Positions 8,036 through 16,413 are shown, counted from the first letter of the stretch. The stretch is 41,576 nucleotides of DNA from Phycisphaerales bacterium (GCA_028823105.1 JAPKCC010000015.1:1-41576); one strand, 5' to 3'. Notes: generated by a model not told the origin, from the sequence alone. Program-made: numbers and translations.

Positions 8036-8268
8036 GCGATGCACCCACGGACGACCCCATCCGGCTGAACCTGATCGAGACCTGCGTGAACCTTCGGCAC
8101 AAAAACATGTATGTGATGACCGAACACATGCACCGAGGCCTCGTCGATGATTCGAGCACCACGCGATGTTTCTGGTGCGTGCTGAGCCAGGACGAGCTCG
8201 GACCGGATCGAAACGGCGTGACCCCCGACTCCTGCAGCGGCGGCCGCGGCTGTTTCGAATCCGCGTGA
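8032..8268 (+). CDS. Small Cys-rich protein coupled to the molybdoenzyme
   Basis: This is a 78-residue soluble protein of unknown family. It has five Cys: Cys17, a CFWC pair (Cys46, Cys49), Cys67 and Cys73, plus several His (His24, His32, His34). There is no signal peptide or membrane segment. The ATG overlaps the FAD-subunit stop by ATGA and has a strong GGAGGTGA just upstream, so translation is coupled and expression should be robust. E. coli has the XdhC-like maturation factor PaoD at this place in the operon, and no XdhC homologue is visible in this window. A metal- or cofactor-handling role in enzyme maturation is inferred from position and Cys content only. Confidence 0.75.
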   Translation: MSDAPTDDPIRLNLIETCVNLRHKNMYVMTEHMHRGLVDDSSTTRCFWCVLSQDELGPDRNGVTPDSCSGGRGCFESA

Positions 8269-8290
8269 CCACACCAGACCAGCATGGCGC

Positions 8291-8326
8291 CATGAACGGC
8301 ATGAACGGCATGAATGGCATGATCGG
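8291..8326 (+). repeat. Tandem 9-bp repeat of start codons
   Basis: Four consecutive 9-base units (consensus CATGAACGG, the third CATGAATGG and the fourth CATGATCGG) give the N-terminus MNGMNGMNGMIG. The period is a multiple of three, so gain or loss of a unit would change the number of start codons without shifting the frame. Confidence 0.8.
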
Positions 8327-8906
8327 CGTGCTTCTGGCCGGAGGCCGATCCGCCCGCATGGGACGATGCAAGCAGGCGCTCCCCTGGATTCGAGACGGCC
8401 ACTCGACCACGGTGGTGGCGGCGGCTCACGACACCATCTCCCCCCACGTCGGCTCGGTGTTCATCACGGTCGGACTCCACGCCCCTGCCATCCGAAAATC
8501 GCTCGGCGAACGTGCGGCGACCTTCCTCGACGTCGATCCCGAAGGGTCAATGCTCGACTCCGCTCGCGCCGGCATCGAGGCGGCGCTCGCCGCGGACGCG
8601 TCCCGGATCATCCTTCATCTCTCGGATCACCCCGCCGTGCGCCAAAGCACCATCGAGCGACTGCTCGATGGTGATGCGGCGTCATTTGATTTCGTGCACC
8701 CTCGATGCGAAGGCCGTGGCGGACACCCCATCGTGCTCTCTTCGAGCCTGGCCGTTCGGATCCTCGACGAACCACTTGCCGACGGCCTTCGATCCGCTCG
8801 GGACCTTCCGAATGTCCGCGTCCGCGTGGTCGAGGTCGACGATCCGGGCGTCCACCTGGATCTCGATACGCCCGACGCATGGGGCGCGGGCCTGCGATCG
8901 ATCTGA
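8292..8906 (+). CDS. MocA/MobA-like molybdenum cofactor nucleotidyltransferase
   Basis: This nucleotidyltransferase of the MobA/MocA family would add CMP or GMP to molybdopterin. The N-terminal loop VLLAGGRSARMGRCKQALPW is the NTP-binding signature. SDHPAV matches the metal-binding Asp motif (MocA enzymes have D-x-P at this site). PaoABC-type enzymes use the cytosine form of the cofactor, so MocA activity is the better guess. The start is uncertain: four in-frame ATGs at 8292, 8301, 8310 and 8319 arise from a tandem 9-base repeat, and no clear ribosome site precedes them. The last ATG gives the usual MocA N-terminus (195 residues). It lies 23 bases after the Cys-rich gene. Confidence 0.82.
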   Translation: MNGMNGMNGMIGVLLAGGRSARMGRCKQALPWIRDGHSTTVVAAAHDTISPHVGSVFITVGLHAPAIRKSLGERAATFLDVDPEGSMLDSARAGIEAALAADASRIILHLSDHPAVRQSTIERLLDGDAASFDFVHPRCEGRGGHPIVLSSSLAVRILDEPLADGLRSARDLPNVRVRVVEVDDPGVHLDLDTPDAWGAGLRSI

Positions 8907-8971
8907 TACATCAGAGACACATGGGGCGAATGAGCATTCGATCACGCACAATCACTCACCCATGACGTGGC

Positions 8972-9760
8972 TCAGTCACACAGCGCCGCAATCTGGCGGC
9001 GTAGTCTCGGGCGGGTCTCGGTCAGGAACCGGTCCATCACCCGTTGCTGGTTCGGATCGTCCATCGAGACGTCGAATGGATTGGAGTCTTCGAGCCACGA
9101 TGTCGCCTTGCGGAGCCGAGCGCACTGCTCGGGCGTCGGTTCGATTCCCTCTCCGGGCCGCGATAGGTCGGTGAGTCCCCACCCGAAGGAATCGATGGTG
9201 GCAAGCGTCGCGATCAGACCACGCTTCGATCCGTCGTACCCGTGCGCAATTCGCGGAAGATTCGCCATCACCGTGATGACTTCCATGGCTCGCTCTTGAT
9301 CCTCTTCGATCAGCGCCAATCGCAGGTCGGCCCAGAGCGTCTTGCCGATGCCGCGGATCGCCTGAGTCCGAATGGCGACGTCCTTCGGCGGAACCCCCCA
9401 GTCGCCGTTCAGTTCGGTCAACGGCATGTTGAACTTGCGGAGATCCCTCAGCAGGACAACAATCCCTTCGTCGCCGGGCATGCGCGGCGATTGTCGGGAG
9501 TCGAGCCACATATCGAAACTCGAACGGATGACCGAGTTCGCGGCGACGAACTGTGAGTTGCCGTCTTTCGGCCAGCGATTCAGCGCGTCAGCCCAGACCA
9601 GCCCTCCAGCGACGGACCCGCCCTGCGCCGCCGAGCCGGTGCCTGCCACCCCCGAGCCGGCCCCCGCGATGATCCGAGTCGAACCGTCATCTCCGCACCC
9701 GAACGCAAAGAGGGTGAAGGACGTCAGAATGCCGATGAAAATGTGCTGAATGATGCGCAT
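8972..9760 (-). CDS. Predicted lipoprotein, unknown function
   Basis: This is a 262-residue protein. An N-terminal hydrophobic segment ends in FAFGCGDDGS, a plausible lipobox with Cys near residue 23 followed by Asp residues. A Gly/Ala/Ser-rich linker (about 28-55) precedes a helical domain with many Arg and Asp residues. I do not recognise the domain. The start at 9760 gives a proper signal sequence. The frame extends to 9787 but only adds basic residues. It lies 46 bases downstream of moaA on the same strand and could be co-transcribed. It converges on the MocA-like gene across 65 bases that contain two tight palindromes (8902-8915 and 8927-8940). Confidence 0.7.
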   Translation of the reverse strand: MRIIQHIFIGILTSFTLFAFGCGDDGSTRIIAGAGSGVAGTGSAAQGGSVAGGLVWADALNRWPKDGNSQFVAANSVIRSSFDMWLDSRQSPRMPGDEGIVVLLRDLRKFNMPLTELNGDWGVPPKDVAIRTQAIRGIGKTLWADLRLALIEEDQERAMEVITVMANLPRIAHGYDGSKRGLIATLATIDSFGWGLTDLSRPGEGIEPTPEQCARLRKATSWLEDSNPFDVSMDDPNQQRVMDRFLTETRPRLRRQIAALCD

Positions 9761-9806
9761 GCGTCTATTGCAACCGCCCCGGAGCATGCTGTAAAGCGCC
9801 GAGTCT

Positions 9807-10907
9807 TCAACCGCCGATGCTGCTCATCGCCCGGCCACCCCTGAGACCATGGACGTCCGGCTTCATGGCCGTGCATCTCGTGAATGCCTCGAGGAACGCC
9901 CGATCGTCCACGATCTCCGAATCATCGGATCCCGTGCGAAGAATCGGCATCAGGTCGACCTCTCCGCCGTCGAACAAGCAGCTCCGCAAGATGCCCGACG
10001 AGGTCAATCGAAGACGATTGCACGTCTCGCAGAAAGGTCGGCTCATCGCATGGATCAGGCCGATGCGACCACGTCCACCAGGCATCGCCAGGAGGCGGGC
10101 GGGACCAACGCCGGGATCGGCCGAAGCATCTAACGGGTCAAGGGGACCGTGAACCGCCTCAATGCTCGAAGTCACTTCATCAGCGGTGACCAGATACTGG
10201 TCCGGATCGCCGTCGGCAAGCACGCTCGAACCGAGCGGCATGAACTCGATGAACCGGACCGTCCAGTCTCGCTCGCGAGCAAGGCCGGCGAAGTCGGCGA
10301 CCTCGTCATCATTGACACCTCGCATCACCACGACGTTCAACTTGACGGTTCCGAAGATCTCTGCGGTCGCCTCAAGGCCTTTCTGGAACACATCGAACCG
10401 TCCACCACCCGTGATGTCGCGATAGCGATCAGGTCGGAGGCTGTCGACCGAGAGCGTCACGCGATCAACGCCCGCCTCCTTCAACGAAGCCGCCAACCGA
10501 GGCATCTGAAGCCCGTTGGAGGTCATCGAGATGTCAGAGGAACCGAGCGCCCGGATGCGCTGAATGATCTCGAGCAGATCTCCACGCACCGTGGGTTCAC
10601 CACCGGTAATCTTGAAATGACGCACCCCCAGCCGATGGGCGAAGCCTGAGATCTTGGCCAGGTCCACCGGGGTCAGCAGATCGTCCTTGGGTTGAAAGGA
10701 GACGCCGCCCTTGGGCATGCAGTAGCCGCATCGAAGATTGCAGCGATCCGTGACCGAGATTCGAAGCATCCGCACCGATTCGAGCGAACGAGGCCCAGTG
10801 GCGTAGACCGGACGCGAAGGACCGGTCTGCAGGACATTCAGCGGGATTCTTCGGTCAATGGTCGTCACGCCCTGATGGTACCCCGTCGCGGAACTCGACG
10901 ACCTCAC
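9807..10907 (-). CDS. moaA: GTP 3',8-cyclase (molybdenum cofactor biosynthesis protein A)
   Basis: This radical SAM enzyme makes the first committed intermediate of molybdopterin from GTP. The N-terminal cluster motif is Cys56-x3-Cys60-x2-Cys63 (CNLRCGYC). ITGGEPTVR is the SAM-binding GGEP loop. The C-terminal substrate-side cluster is Cys293, Cys296 and Cys310 (CETCNRLRL ... RSC). The protein ends in SSIGG, the conserved Gly-Gly tail of MoaA. The 366-residue length includes an N-terminal extension of about 30 residues. The GTG at 10907 has AGGA five bases upstream. A second GTG at 10868 is an alternative start. It converges on the molybdoenzyme cluster and supplies its cofactor. Confidence 0.95.
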   Translation of the reverse strand: MRSSSSATGYHQGVTTIDRRIPLNVLQTGPSRPVYATGPRSLESVRMLRISVTDRCNLRCGYCMPKGGVSFQPKDDLLTPVDLAKISGFAHRLGVRHFKITGGEPTVRGDLLEIIQRIRALGSSDISMTSNGLQMPRLAASLKEAGVDRVTLSVDSLRPDRYRDITGGGRFDVFQKGLEATAEIFGTVKLNVVVMRGVNDDEVADFAGLARERDWTVRFIEFMPLGSSVLADGDPDQYLVTADEVTSSIEAVHGPLDPLDASADPGVGPARLLAMPGGRGRIGLIHAMSRPFCETCNRLRLTSSGILRSCLFDGGEVDLMPILRTGSDDSEIVDDRAFLEAFTRCTAMKPDVHGLRGGRAMSSIGG

Positions 10908-10937
10908 AGTCTTCCTGCGACCCGGACTCAGGCCGAC

Positions 10938-11552
10938 TCAGACGGTCCCGGAAACCGGCTCGATCGAGGGATCCTGCCCGGGAACGGAGGCTTCCGGGAA
11001 CGCTGGTTCAGCGACCGGGACCGGTGCTGGTGCACCCTCGACCGGGACGCCGGGACGCCCCGTTCCGTCCTCCGCTTCGACCTCCTCGGCCAGATCAGCC
11101 GACGTCACGGGCTTCGCATCCGCCGCCCGTTTCGCATCCGCCGCCGCCAGTTGATCACGGGCGGTCTCGGCGCGAAGAAGAACCCGATCAGGGTCGTCAT
11201 TCTCGACCACGAGGTCGAAGTGCCAGACGGTCCGGCTCTCGAAATCAGCGGGCACGAGTTCGGCGATCAGATCCGGCCCCGGAAAATCCCAGATCGGAAC
11301 ACTGGCCGATCGCCCGGTGGTCACCGGTTCGAAACCGGCCTTCTCGACCCGAACGTCATATTTGCCGTAGTGAAGAATCTCGATTTCGAGTGGGGTCGAG
11401 CCCACCTCTCGATCATTCATCCAGACCAGGGCCCCTTCCGGCGCGGAGGTGATCTGGACCACCCGTCGAACGCAACCGGATGCCGCCAACGCCGTCACGA
11501 CGAGAACGGGAATCATCCAGAAGGCGGGAATGTTCGGTCGATTTCGAGTCAT
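10938..11552 (-). CDS. PEGA-domain lipoprotein
   Basis: This is a 204-residue predicted lipoprotein. The signal sequence ends in the lipobox LAASGC, placing the anchor Cys near residue 26. A PEGA domain follows directly (SAPEGALVWMNDREVG, then a short beta-sandwich to KAGFEPV). PEGA domains are small surface or periplasmic modules, often in envelope-associated proteins. The C-terminal 60 residues are low-complexity and rich in Pro, Ala, Glu and Val. The ATG at 11552 is used. The codon before it is TTG. The gene is divergent from lptB with 85 bases between them and lies 30 bases upstream of moaA on the same strand. Confidence 0.8.
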   Translation of the reverse strand: MTRNRPNIPAFWMIPVLVVTALAASGCVRRVVQITSAPEGALVWMNDREVGSTPLEIEILHYGKYDVRVEKAGFEPVTTGRSASVPIWDFPGPDLIAELVPADFESRTVWHFDLVVENDDPDRVLLRAETARDQLAAADAKRAADAKPVTSADLAEEVEAEDGTGRPGVPVEGAPAPVPVAEPAFPEASVPGQDPSIEPVSGTV

Positions 11553-11637
11553 CAAGGTTGGTTGTAGCCGGGGCCCGGTCTCCCCGCAACCTCAGTTCCG
11601 ACGTTACCTGTTCATCCTCCGGTACCATTCGTACACC

Positions 11638-12372
11638 ATGGCACTGCTTGAGGTTCAAGATCTTCAGAAGACCTACGGAGGACGTCGCGTCGTCGACGGC
11701 GTGAGCTTCACCGTGGACGCTGGCGAGATCGTCGGTCTCCTGGGAAGGAACGGTGCCGGAAAGACCACCTCCTTCCGCATGACCATCGGCATGCTGACCC
11801 CGGAGAAGGGCCAGGTCATGTTCGACGGCCGAGATGTCACCTTCGAGCCCATGTACAAGCATGCCAAGGCGGGAATTGGATACCTGAGCCAGGAACCGAG
11901 CGTCTTTCAGAAACTCACCGTCGAACAGAACGTGATGGCGATCCTTGAGACGCGTGGCCTCGACCGCGGAGCACGGGTACGTCGCTGTGATGAATTGCTC
12001 GAGCAATTCGGGCTTCAGCACAAGAGGAAGCAACAGGCCCGAACCTGCTCCGGTGGTGAGCGACGCCGACTCGAAATCGCGCGATCACTCGTTACCCGTC
12101 CGCGCCTGATGCTGTTGGACGAACCCTTCGCCGCAGTCGATCCTCACACCGTCGAGGAACTGCAAGCCGAAGTTCGCAAGCTCGCCGCCGAGGGAATCGC
12201 GATGCTGGTCACCGACCACAATGTCCAGCAGACGATGCGGATCTGCGACCGCGCCTACATCATTCACGAGGGTAAGAACCTTCGAGACGGTGATCCGAAA
12301 ACGATCATCAACGACCCCGTGGTCAAGGAAGCGTATCTCGCCAGCACCTTCCGGGGCGATGAGTTCGATTGA
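11638..12372 (+). CDS. lptB: LPS export ABC transporter ATP-binding protein
   Basis: This 244-residue cytoplasmic ATPase powers lipopolysaccharide extraction from the inner membrane with LptFG. Walker A is GRNGAGKTT (36-44). The signature is CSGGERRRLEIARSL, the form typical of LptB. Walker B is LMLLDEPFAAVDP, and a switch His follows in TDHN. IGYLSQEPSVFQKLTV is also an LptB hallmark. The start at 11638 gives the standard N-terminus. The longer open frame upstream overlaps the PEGA gene and is not coding. No lptA, lptC or lptFG is adjacent. Its presence argues for an LPS-bearing outer membrane, consistent with the PagL homologue. Confidence 0.93.
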   Translation: MALLEVQDLQKTYGGRRVVDGVSFTVDAGEIVGLLGRNGAGKTTSFRMTIGMLTPEKGQVMFDGRDVTFEPMYKHAKAGIGYLSQEPSVFQKLTVEQNVMAILETRGLDRGARVRRCDELLEQFGLQHKRKQQARTCSGGERRRLEIARSLVTRPRLMLLDEPFAAVDPHTVEELQAEVRKLAAEGIAMLVTDHNVQQTMRICDRAYIIHEGKNLRDGDPKTIINDPVVKEAYLASTFRGDEFD

Positions 12373-12387
12373 TCCCGATCGTCCGAA

Positions 12388-12798
12388 TCAGGTAATGAAA
12401 CGAATCACCAGCGGATAGCGGAAGTACTCGTTGTGTCCCGCGGCGATCGCCCCGCGAATCGAGTTCACGAGGAACACCGGCACCCACACGATCAGTCCCG
12501 CCCACCCGATGATCGGAATGACCACAAGCAGAAGCAAGGTCAGCAGGACGTTCATCAACTCCCGGCCCTGATCATCGACGAACGGAGACCGCTCCTTGCG
12601 AAGGCTCCAGAAGACGACGATCCCGATCCACAGCAGAGGAAGGGTTCCGGTCACCAGACCGATGAACGGCCAGAGATGACAGGCCACGAGCCCGAGTCGA
12701 TTCGTCTCAGATTCTTCGGCGGCTTGAAGTCGACCAGGGCGACCAGAGGTCGGATGTGAGGGGCGACCTTCAGACTGCATCGAGTGGATTCCTTGCAT
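12388..12798 (-). CDS. DUF4870 family small membrane protein
   Basis: This is a 136-residue protein. A hydrophilic N-terminus (about 35 residues) is followed by three to four membrane segments: HLWPFIGLVTGTLPLLWIGI, then a pair around LLTLLLLVVIPIIGWAGL and IVWVPVFLVNSIRGAIAA. The layout WPFIG, a charged D-x-Q-G-R-E-L-x-N loop and a final membrane hairpin fits DUF4870 (the family formerly known from Tic20-like small proteins). No function is established. The ATG at 12798 is preceded by AAGAAGATC. The frame opens further upstream into the CorC-like gene and is not used. It is the last gene of a long minus-strand run, 73 bases after the CBS-domain gene, and converges on lptB. Confidence 0.8.
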   Translation of the reverse strand: MQGIHSMQSEGRPSHPTSGRPGRLQAAEESETNRLGLVACHLWPFIGLVTGTLPLLWIGIVVFWSLRKERSPFVDDQGRELMNVLLTLLLLVVIPIIGWAGLIVWVPVFLVNSIRGAIAAGHNEYFRYPLVIRFIT

Positions 12799-12871
12799 GA
12801 GATCTTCTTGGGAGGTCACGACCGGGGATTTCAGCCGCTCGGACTCAAGATCCGGTCGAGGACCGCGGAAT

Positions 12872-14182
12872 TCATACGTCCGAGCTCTCCGTGCCCGCTG
12901 GTGGTACCACTCGCATGACCGAGATACGTTCGATCCGGGTCGGTCCCGCCTCCAGAACCTCGAATCGAATGCCCGCCGCCTCCACGACTTCGCCGACGAT
13001 CGGAACCCGACCCAGCCGTTCAAGTATGAAACCAGCGACGGTGTCGAAATCATCGTCCTCGGGAATCTCCGTCTCCAAGAGCTCATTCAAGTCGTAGATC
13101 TGGAAGCGGGCATCCATCTCCCAACGATCGTCATCCACACGAGCGATCGCCGGAGGAAGTTCCTCGTCGGTATCGTGTTCGTCCTGGATCTCGCCGACGA
13201 TTTCCTCAAGCACGTCCTCAATCGTCACCAGTCCACTGGTGCCGCCGTACTCGTCGACCACGATCGCCATGTGGACCTCGCTCCGCTGAAAATCGCGAAG
13301 GAGATCTTGCACCGGCTTGGTCTCTGGCACGCGAATCGGTTGCCGGAGAAGTCGATCGAGCCGAAAATCCTCCACCTCGGTTCCAAGGTACGGGACGAGA
13401 TCCTTGACGTAGAGAATGCCCCGGATGTCGTCGAGATTCTCCATGAACACCGGAATGCGGGAGTGCCCCGCCTCGATGATGATGGTGCGGATGTCGGAAA
13501 GATTGTCGGTCGACTGGATCCCCTCGATCTCGGTGCGCGGCGTCATCACGGTGCCCACCTCGGTGCTGGTGAAGTCCACCAGATTCTCAAGCATCTCCGC
13601 GGCGGATTCATCAAGTTCGCCGCCGAGCGTGGTGTCCTCGATCGACCGCCGGAGCCGTTCCCCAGCTTCGTCCTCCCGTAGGTTCGCGCCGCTCAGCCGT
13701 CGAATCGCTTCATCCATGACCGCGGTCACCGCGGCGAGCGGGCCGAGGAGAAGATCGAGAAACCGCAGGATCGGAAGTGCCCTCATGATGAGGGACGTCC
13801 CGAGGTAGCTCGCCATCGCGCCGGCCACCACGCTCATGGAGATCCAGAGCGTGAAGACCGAGGCCAATCCGGCCAACCATAATTCCCAGGGATCGGCAAG
13901 CCGATCTGCATCTCCGCTGAGGAAGAGTTCCACGAAGATCACCGTGACCGCGACGCTCAGCATCGTTCGAACGAAGGCGAATTCCGTGACCAGATGGAGT
14001 CGTCGTCGAAAAAGCCACTCGACCCGCGGTTCCTCGGCATCTAGGTCGGATCTGCCCGTTCGACGTCGGCGCCAGCCCTCCAGTTCACTCCGACTCGGAT
14101 CCTGCAAGGCGAGTCGAAGCGAACTGCACCACGTGCCGACCAGCGTGCACACGACCAGACCGAGGATCAAAAGGCTGATCAT
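12872..14182 (-). CDS. HlyC/CorC-family transporter-associated protein with DUF21 and CBS domains
   Basis: This is a 436-residue membrane protein. The N-terminal DUF21/CNNM-type region has three hydrophobic segments (about 1-20, 68-90, 102-125). A CBS pair spans about 205-335 ([10 protein letters not shown] at 213-222, [16 protein letters not shown] at 308-323), and a CorC_HlyC domain covers about 350-430. Family members bind nucleotides through the CBS pair and are linked to magnesium and cobalt efflux. The older hemolysin name is historical. The ATG overlaps the ybeY stop (both within 14179-14182), so the two are translationally coupled. A ybeY-corC pair is a common bacterial arrangement. 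Confidence 0.9.
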   Translation of the reverse strand: MISLLILGLVVCTLVGTWCSSLRLALQDPSRSELEGWRRRRTGRSDLDAEEPRVEWLFRRRLHLVTEFAFVRTMLSVAVTVIFVELFLSGDADRLADPWELWLAGLASVFTLWISMSVVAGAMASYLGTSLIMRALPILRFLDLLLGPLAAVTAVMDEAIRRLSGANLREDEAGERLRRSIEDTTLGGELDESAAEMLENLVDFTSTEVGTVMTPRTEIEGIQSTDNLSDIRTIIIEAGHSRIPVFMENLDDIRGILYVKDLVPYLGTEVEDFRLDRLLRQPIRVPETKPVQDLLRDFQRSEVHMAIVVDEYGGTSGLVTIEDVLEEIVGEIQDEHDTDEELPPAIARVDDDRWEMDARFQIYDLNELLETEIPEDDDFDTVAGFILERLGRVPIVGEVVEAAGIRFEVLEAGPTRIERISVMRVVPPAGTESSDV

Positions 14183-14763
14183 TGAGAATCCCCCTCACTC
14201 GACGGCGTTCGGAAGATCGCCCCGACCCCGATCTTCGTGAGCAGTCGATCCTCTTCTGCATGCATCAAGGTGTGCGCTTCGGGCTCGTGATCGTCATGCC
14301 CGATCGCATGCATGAGCCCGTGGACTCCGTAGAGGAGCAGTTCCCGCGAAAGATCGTGAGCGAGCTCTGAGCACCGACGGCCCGCCTCATCGCTGCAGGC
14401 CAGCAGATCGATCTCGATTCCGGCTTCAGTCTCGGTCACGAAGGTCAGCACGTCAGTCGTGCCTTCGACGCCGCTGAACCGTTGATGTGCGACCTTCATC
14501 TCCGGATCTCCGACGATCCGCACCGAACATCGGACGATCCGACGATCGATCTCCGCTTCGACCAACCCTACCACTGACTCGAGTCGATCCCGGATCCAGG
14601 CTGCCTCTTCCACGCCGACCCCGGGCGTCGCGATATCGATCGTGACCCCGGAAGTGCTCGCGCATCCGTCGGATGTCCCCGGTTGCGGACCAGGTTCCGA
14701 GGAACTCGCGTCGCAGGCCTGTTCGGTTGCCGGGTTTCCAGATGAGTCGCCGTCAGCGTTCAT
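14179..14763 (-). CDS. ybeY: Endoribonuclease YbeY
   Basis: This metal-dependent RNase takes part in 16S rRNA 3'-end maturation and ribosome quality control. The catalytic motif HGLMHAIGHDDH (His148, His152, His156/His159) matches the family HG-x-LH-x3-DH zinc site, with the DDH form in place of the E. coli YDH form. At 194 residues it is about 40 longer than E. coli YbeY because of a disordered Ser/Gly/Pro-rich N-terminus. The ATG at 14763 has GGGAGG 12 bases upstream, and that sequence lies inside the last codons of nuoF. The gap to nuoF is seven bases, so the gene is co-transcribed with complex I genes. Confidence 0.9.
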   Translation of the reverse strand: MNADGDSSGNPATEQACDASSSEPGPQPGTSDGCASTSGVTIDIATPGVGVEEAAWIRDRLESVVGLVEAEIDRRIVRCSVRIVGDPEMKVAHQRFSGVEGTTDVLTFVTETEAGIEIDLLACSDEAGRRCSELAHDLSRELLLYGVHGLMHAIGHDDHEPEAHTLMHAEEDRLLTKIGVGAIFRTPSSEGDSQ

Positions 14764-14770
14764 GAAATCA

Positions 14771-16114
14771 TCAACCTCCCGCGGTGATGGTGACGGGGAT
14801 GAACTGGGGTTTCACCCTTGCTTCGAACTCGCCACGATACTTGTTCACGATGGTTCGAACGGCCCAGTTGTTGCCGTCAGCGAGCCCGCAGATCGTGGTA
14901 CCGGGAGTGAGCCCCATGGAGCCCGCGACCTCGAGCAAGAGATCCAGGTCCTTGGTCGTCCCGGCGCCACGTTCGATACGCATCAGGAGTTTGAGGATCC
15001 ATCCCGATCCCTCACGACATGGGGTGCACTGACCGCAGGATTCGTTCTTGAAAAATCGGGAGATGTTCCTCGCCACCGCGACCATGTCAGTGTCTTCGTC
15101 GAAGATCGTCGGGCAAGCGGTTCCCAGTCCGAGCACATCGAATCGACCGATGTCAAAGTCCATCGGGGCGTCGAACTGGTCCGGACCGAGTACCCCCATC
15201 GACACGCCGCCCGCGATGGCGCCCTTGAACTTCTTGCCGTGGCGCATGCCTCCGCAGTGCGTCTCGACGAGTTCCCGGAGCGGAATCCCCAGATCGCACT
15301 CGTAGACGCCCGGCCGCTCAACATGACCGGAGACGCCCATCAACTTGGTTCCATAGCTCGGTGAACCGCCAGTGGTGCTCTCGCAACCATGACCCTTCCA
15401 CCATTCGACGCCGTGCTCGATGATCGGAACCACAGCAGCCAGCGTCTCAACGTTGTTCACGATGGTCGGGCGCCCGAAGAGCCCCTTCACCGCGGGGAAG
15501 GGAGGCTTGATTCGAGGCCAGCCCCGTTTTCCTTCGACGGCTTCGAGCAGCCCGGTCTCCTCGCCACAGATGTATGCACCCGCGCCGCGATGGAGATAGC
15601 ACTCGACCTTGAAGTCTGACTTGCCCTTGAGCAGCCCCTGCTTGCCGAAGATCCCATGGGCGTACGCCTCTTCGATCGCCCGCTGCATCACCTTGGCCTG
15701 ATGGTGATACTCGCCGCGAATGAAGAAGTACGCCGTGTCCAGTTGACACGCGTAGCAGGCGATCGCGATTCCTTCGAGCACGAGGTGCGGATCAAAGTCG
15801 CAGAGCAGTCGATCCTTGAACGTCCCGGGCTCGGCTTCATCGCAGTTGATCGCCAGATACCGGCGACCGCCATCGGGATCGGGAAGGAACGACCACTTCA
15901 ATCCGGCGGGGAATCCGGCGCCGCCGCGTCCACGAAGGATGGCGGCCTTGACCTCGTCGACGATCTCCGCCGGCTTGCTCGCCAGCGCCTTCTCGAGGCT
16001 CTGGTAACCGCCGGTTCGGACGTATTCGCCAAGGTCGATGGTCCGACGGTCCTTGGGATCACCCCAGGGCGCGGTCGGGATTCGCTTCGTAAGAACTGGC
16101 TCGTTGATGGGCAT
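14771..16114 (-). CDS. nuoF: NADH-quinone oxidoreductase subunit F
   Basis: This is the NADH- and FMN-binding subunit of complex I, 447 residues, cytoplasmic side of the membrane. LRGRGGAGFPAGLKW (60-74) is the FMN/NADH loop, and GAGAYICGEETGLLE is the second nucleotide-binding signature. ESCGQCTPCREGSGW and the later TTICGLADG Cys ligate the N3 4Fe-4S cluster. It takes electrons from NADH and passes them through NuoE and NuoG. The gene follows nuoE and a 75-residue ORF on the same strand. nuoG is not adjacent; ybeY follows instead. Confidence 0.96.
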   Translation of the reverse strand: MPINEPVLTKRIPTAPWGDPKDRRTIDLGEYVRTGGYQSLEKALASKPAEIVDEVKAAILRGRGGAGFPAGLKWSFLPDPDGGRRYLAINCDEAEPGTFKDRLLCDFDPHLVLEGIAIACYACQLDTAYFFIRGEYHHQAKVMQRAIEEAYAHGIFGKQGLLKGKSDFKVECYLHRGAGAYICGEETGLLEAVEGKRGWPRIKPPFPAVKGLFGRPTIVNNVETLAAVVPIIEHGVEWWKGHGCESTTGGSPSYGTKLMGVSGHVERPGVYECDLGIPLRELVETHCGGMRHGKKFKGAIAGGVSMGVLGPDQFDAPMDFDIGRFDVLGLGTACPTIFDEDTDMVAVARNISRFFKNESCGQCTPCREGSGWILKLLMRIERGAGTTKDLDLLLEVAGSMGLTPGTTICGLADGNNWAVRTIVNKYRGEFEARVKPQFIPVTITAGG

Positions 16115-16178
16115 CTTGATGGGGCCTTGCGTGCGGTTCGGGTGTCAACTGGGGATTCGCGCGTTCAAACGGTTGGAT

Positions 16179-16406
16179 TCAGGGACTCGGAGGTGGCTCG
16201 TCGGTATCGGGTTTCGGCGGATTCCGAAGCTCGACCTCTTCGATGGTGGTTCGTCGAAGAACCACGTCGCCGCGATCCTCCGTCTCGACGGAACGACCGA
16301 CCTCCTTGACCTGCGGGGCCGTCGGATCGGTCTTGATTCCCTTGACGACATGCCCGACGAACTCGCCGAGCGAACGCATGATTGATTTCGAATCGGAGCC
16401 GGTCAT
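16179..16406 (-). CDS. Small conserved-looking ORF between nuoE and nuoF
   Basis: This is a 75-residue hydrophilic protein. The N-terminal half (SDSKSIMRSLGEFVGHVVKG) is helix-like. The middle holds GIKTDPTAPQ, and the C-terminus is acidic and Pro-rich (NPPKPDTDEPPPSP). There is no membrane segment or Cys. The ATG at 16406 lies eight bases after the nuoE stop, and the stop lies 64 bases before nuoF, so it sits inside the operon. An upstream GTG at 16433 would overlap nuoE. I do not recognise a family. An accessory or assembly role for the NADH module is only an inference from its place. Confidence 0.6.
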   Translation of the reverse strand: MTGSDSKSIMRSLGEFVGHVVKGIKTDPTAPQVKEVGRSVETEDRGDVVLRRTTIEEVELRNPPKPDTDEPPPSP

Positions 16407-16413
16407 CTGGTCG

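Noticed and set aside
7606-8480. Minus-strand open frames opposite the FAD subunit and MocA-like gene
   Set aside because: They are shadows of plus-strand genes linked by ATGA overlaps and ribosome sites.
8902-8940. Two tight palindromes (TCTGAT-AC-ATCAGA and CGAATG-AG-CATTCG) at the convergent end of the MocA-like gene
   Set aside because: Two-base loops and lack of a T-run make them poor terminators, and the first overlaps the stop codon. Kept only as a note.
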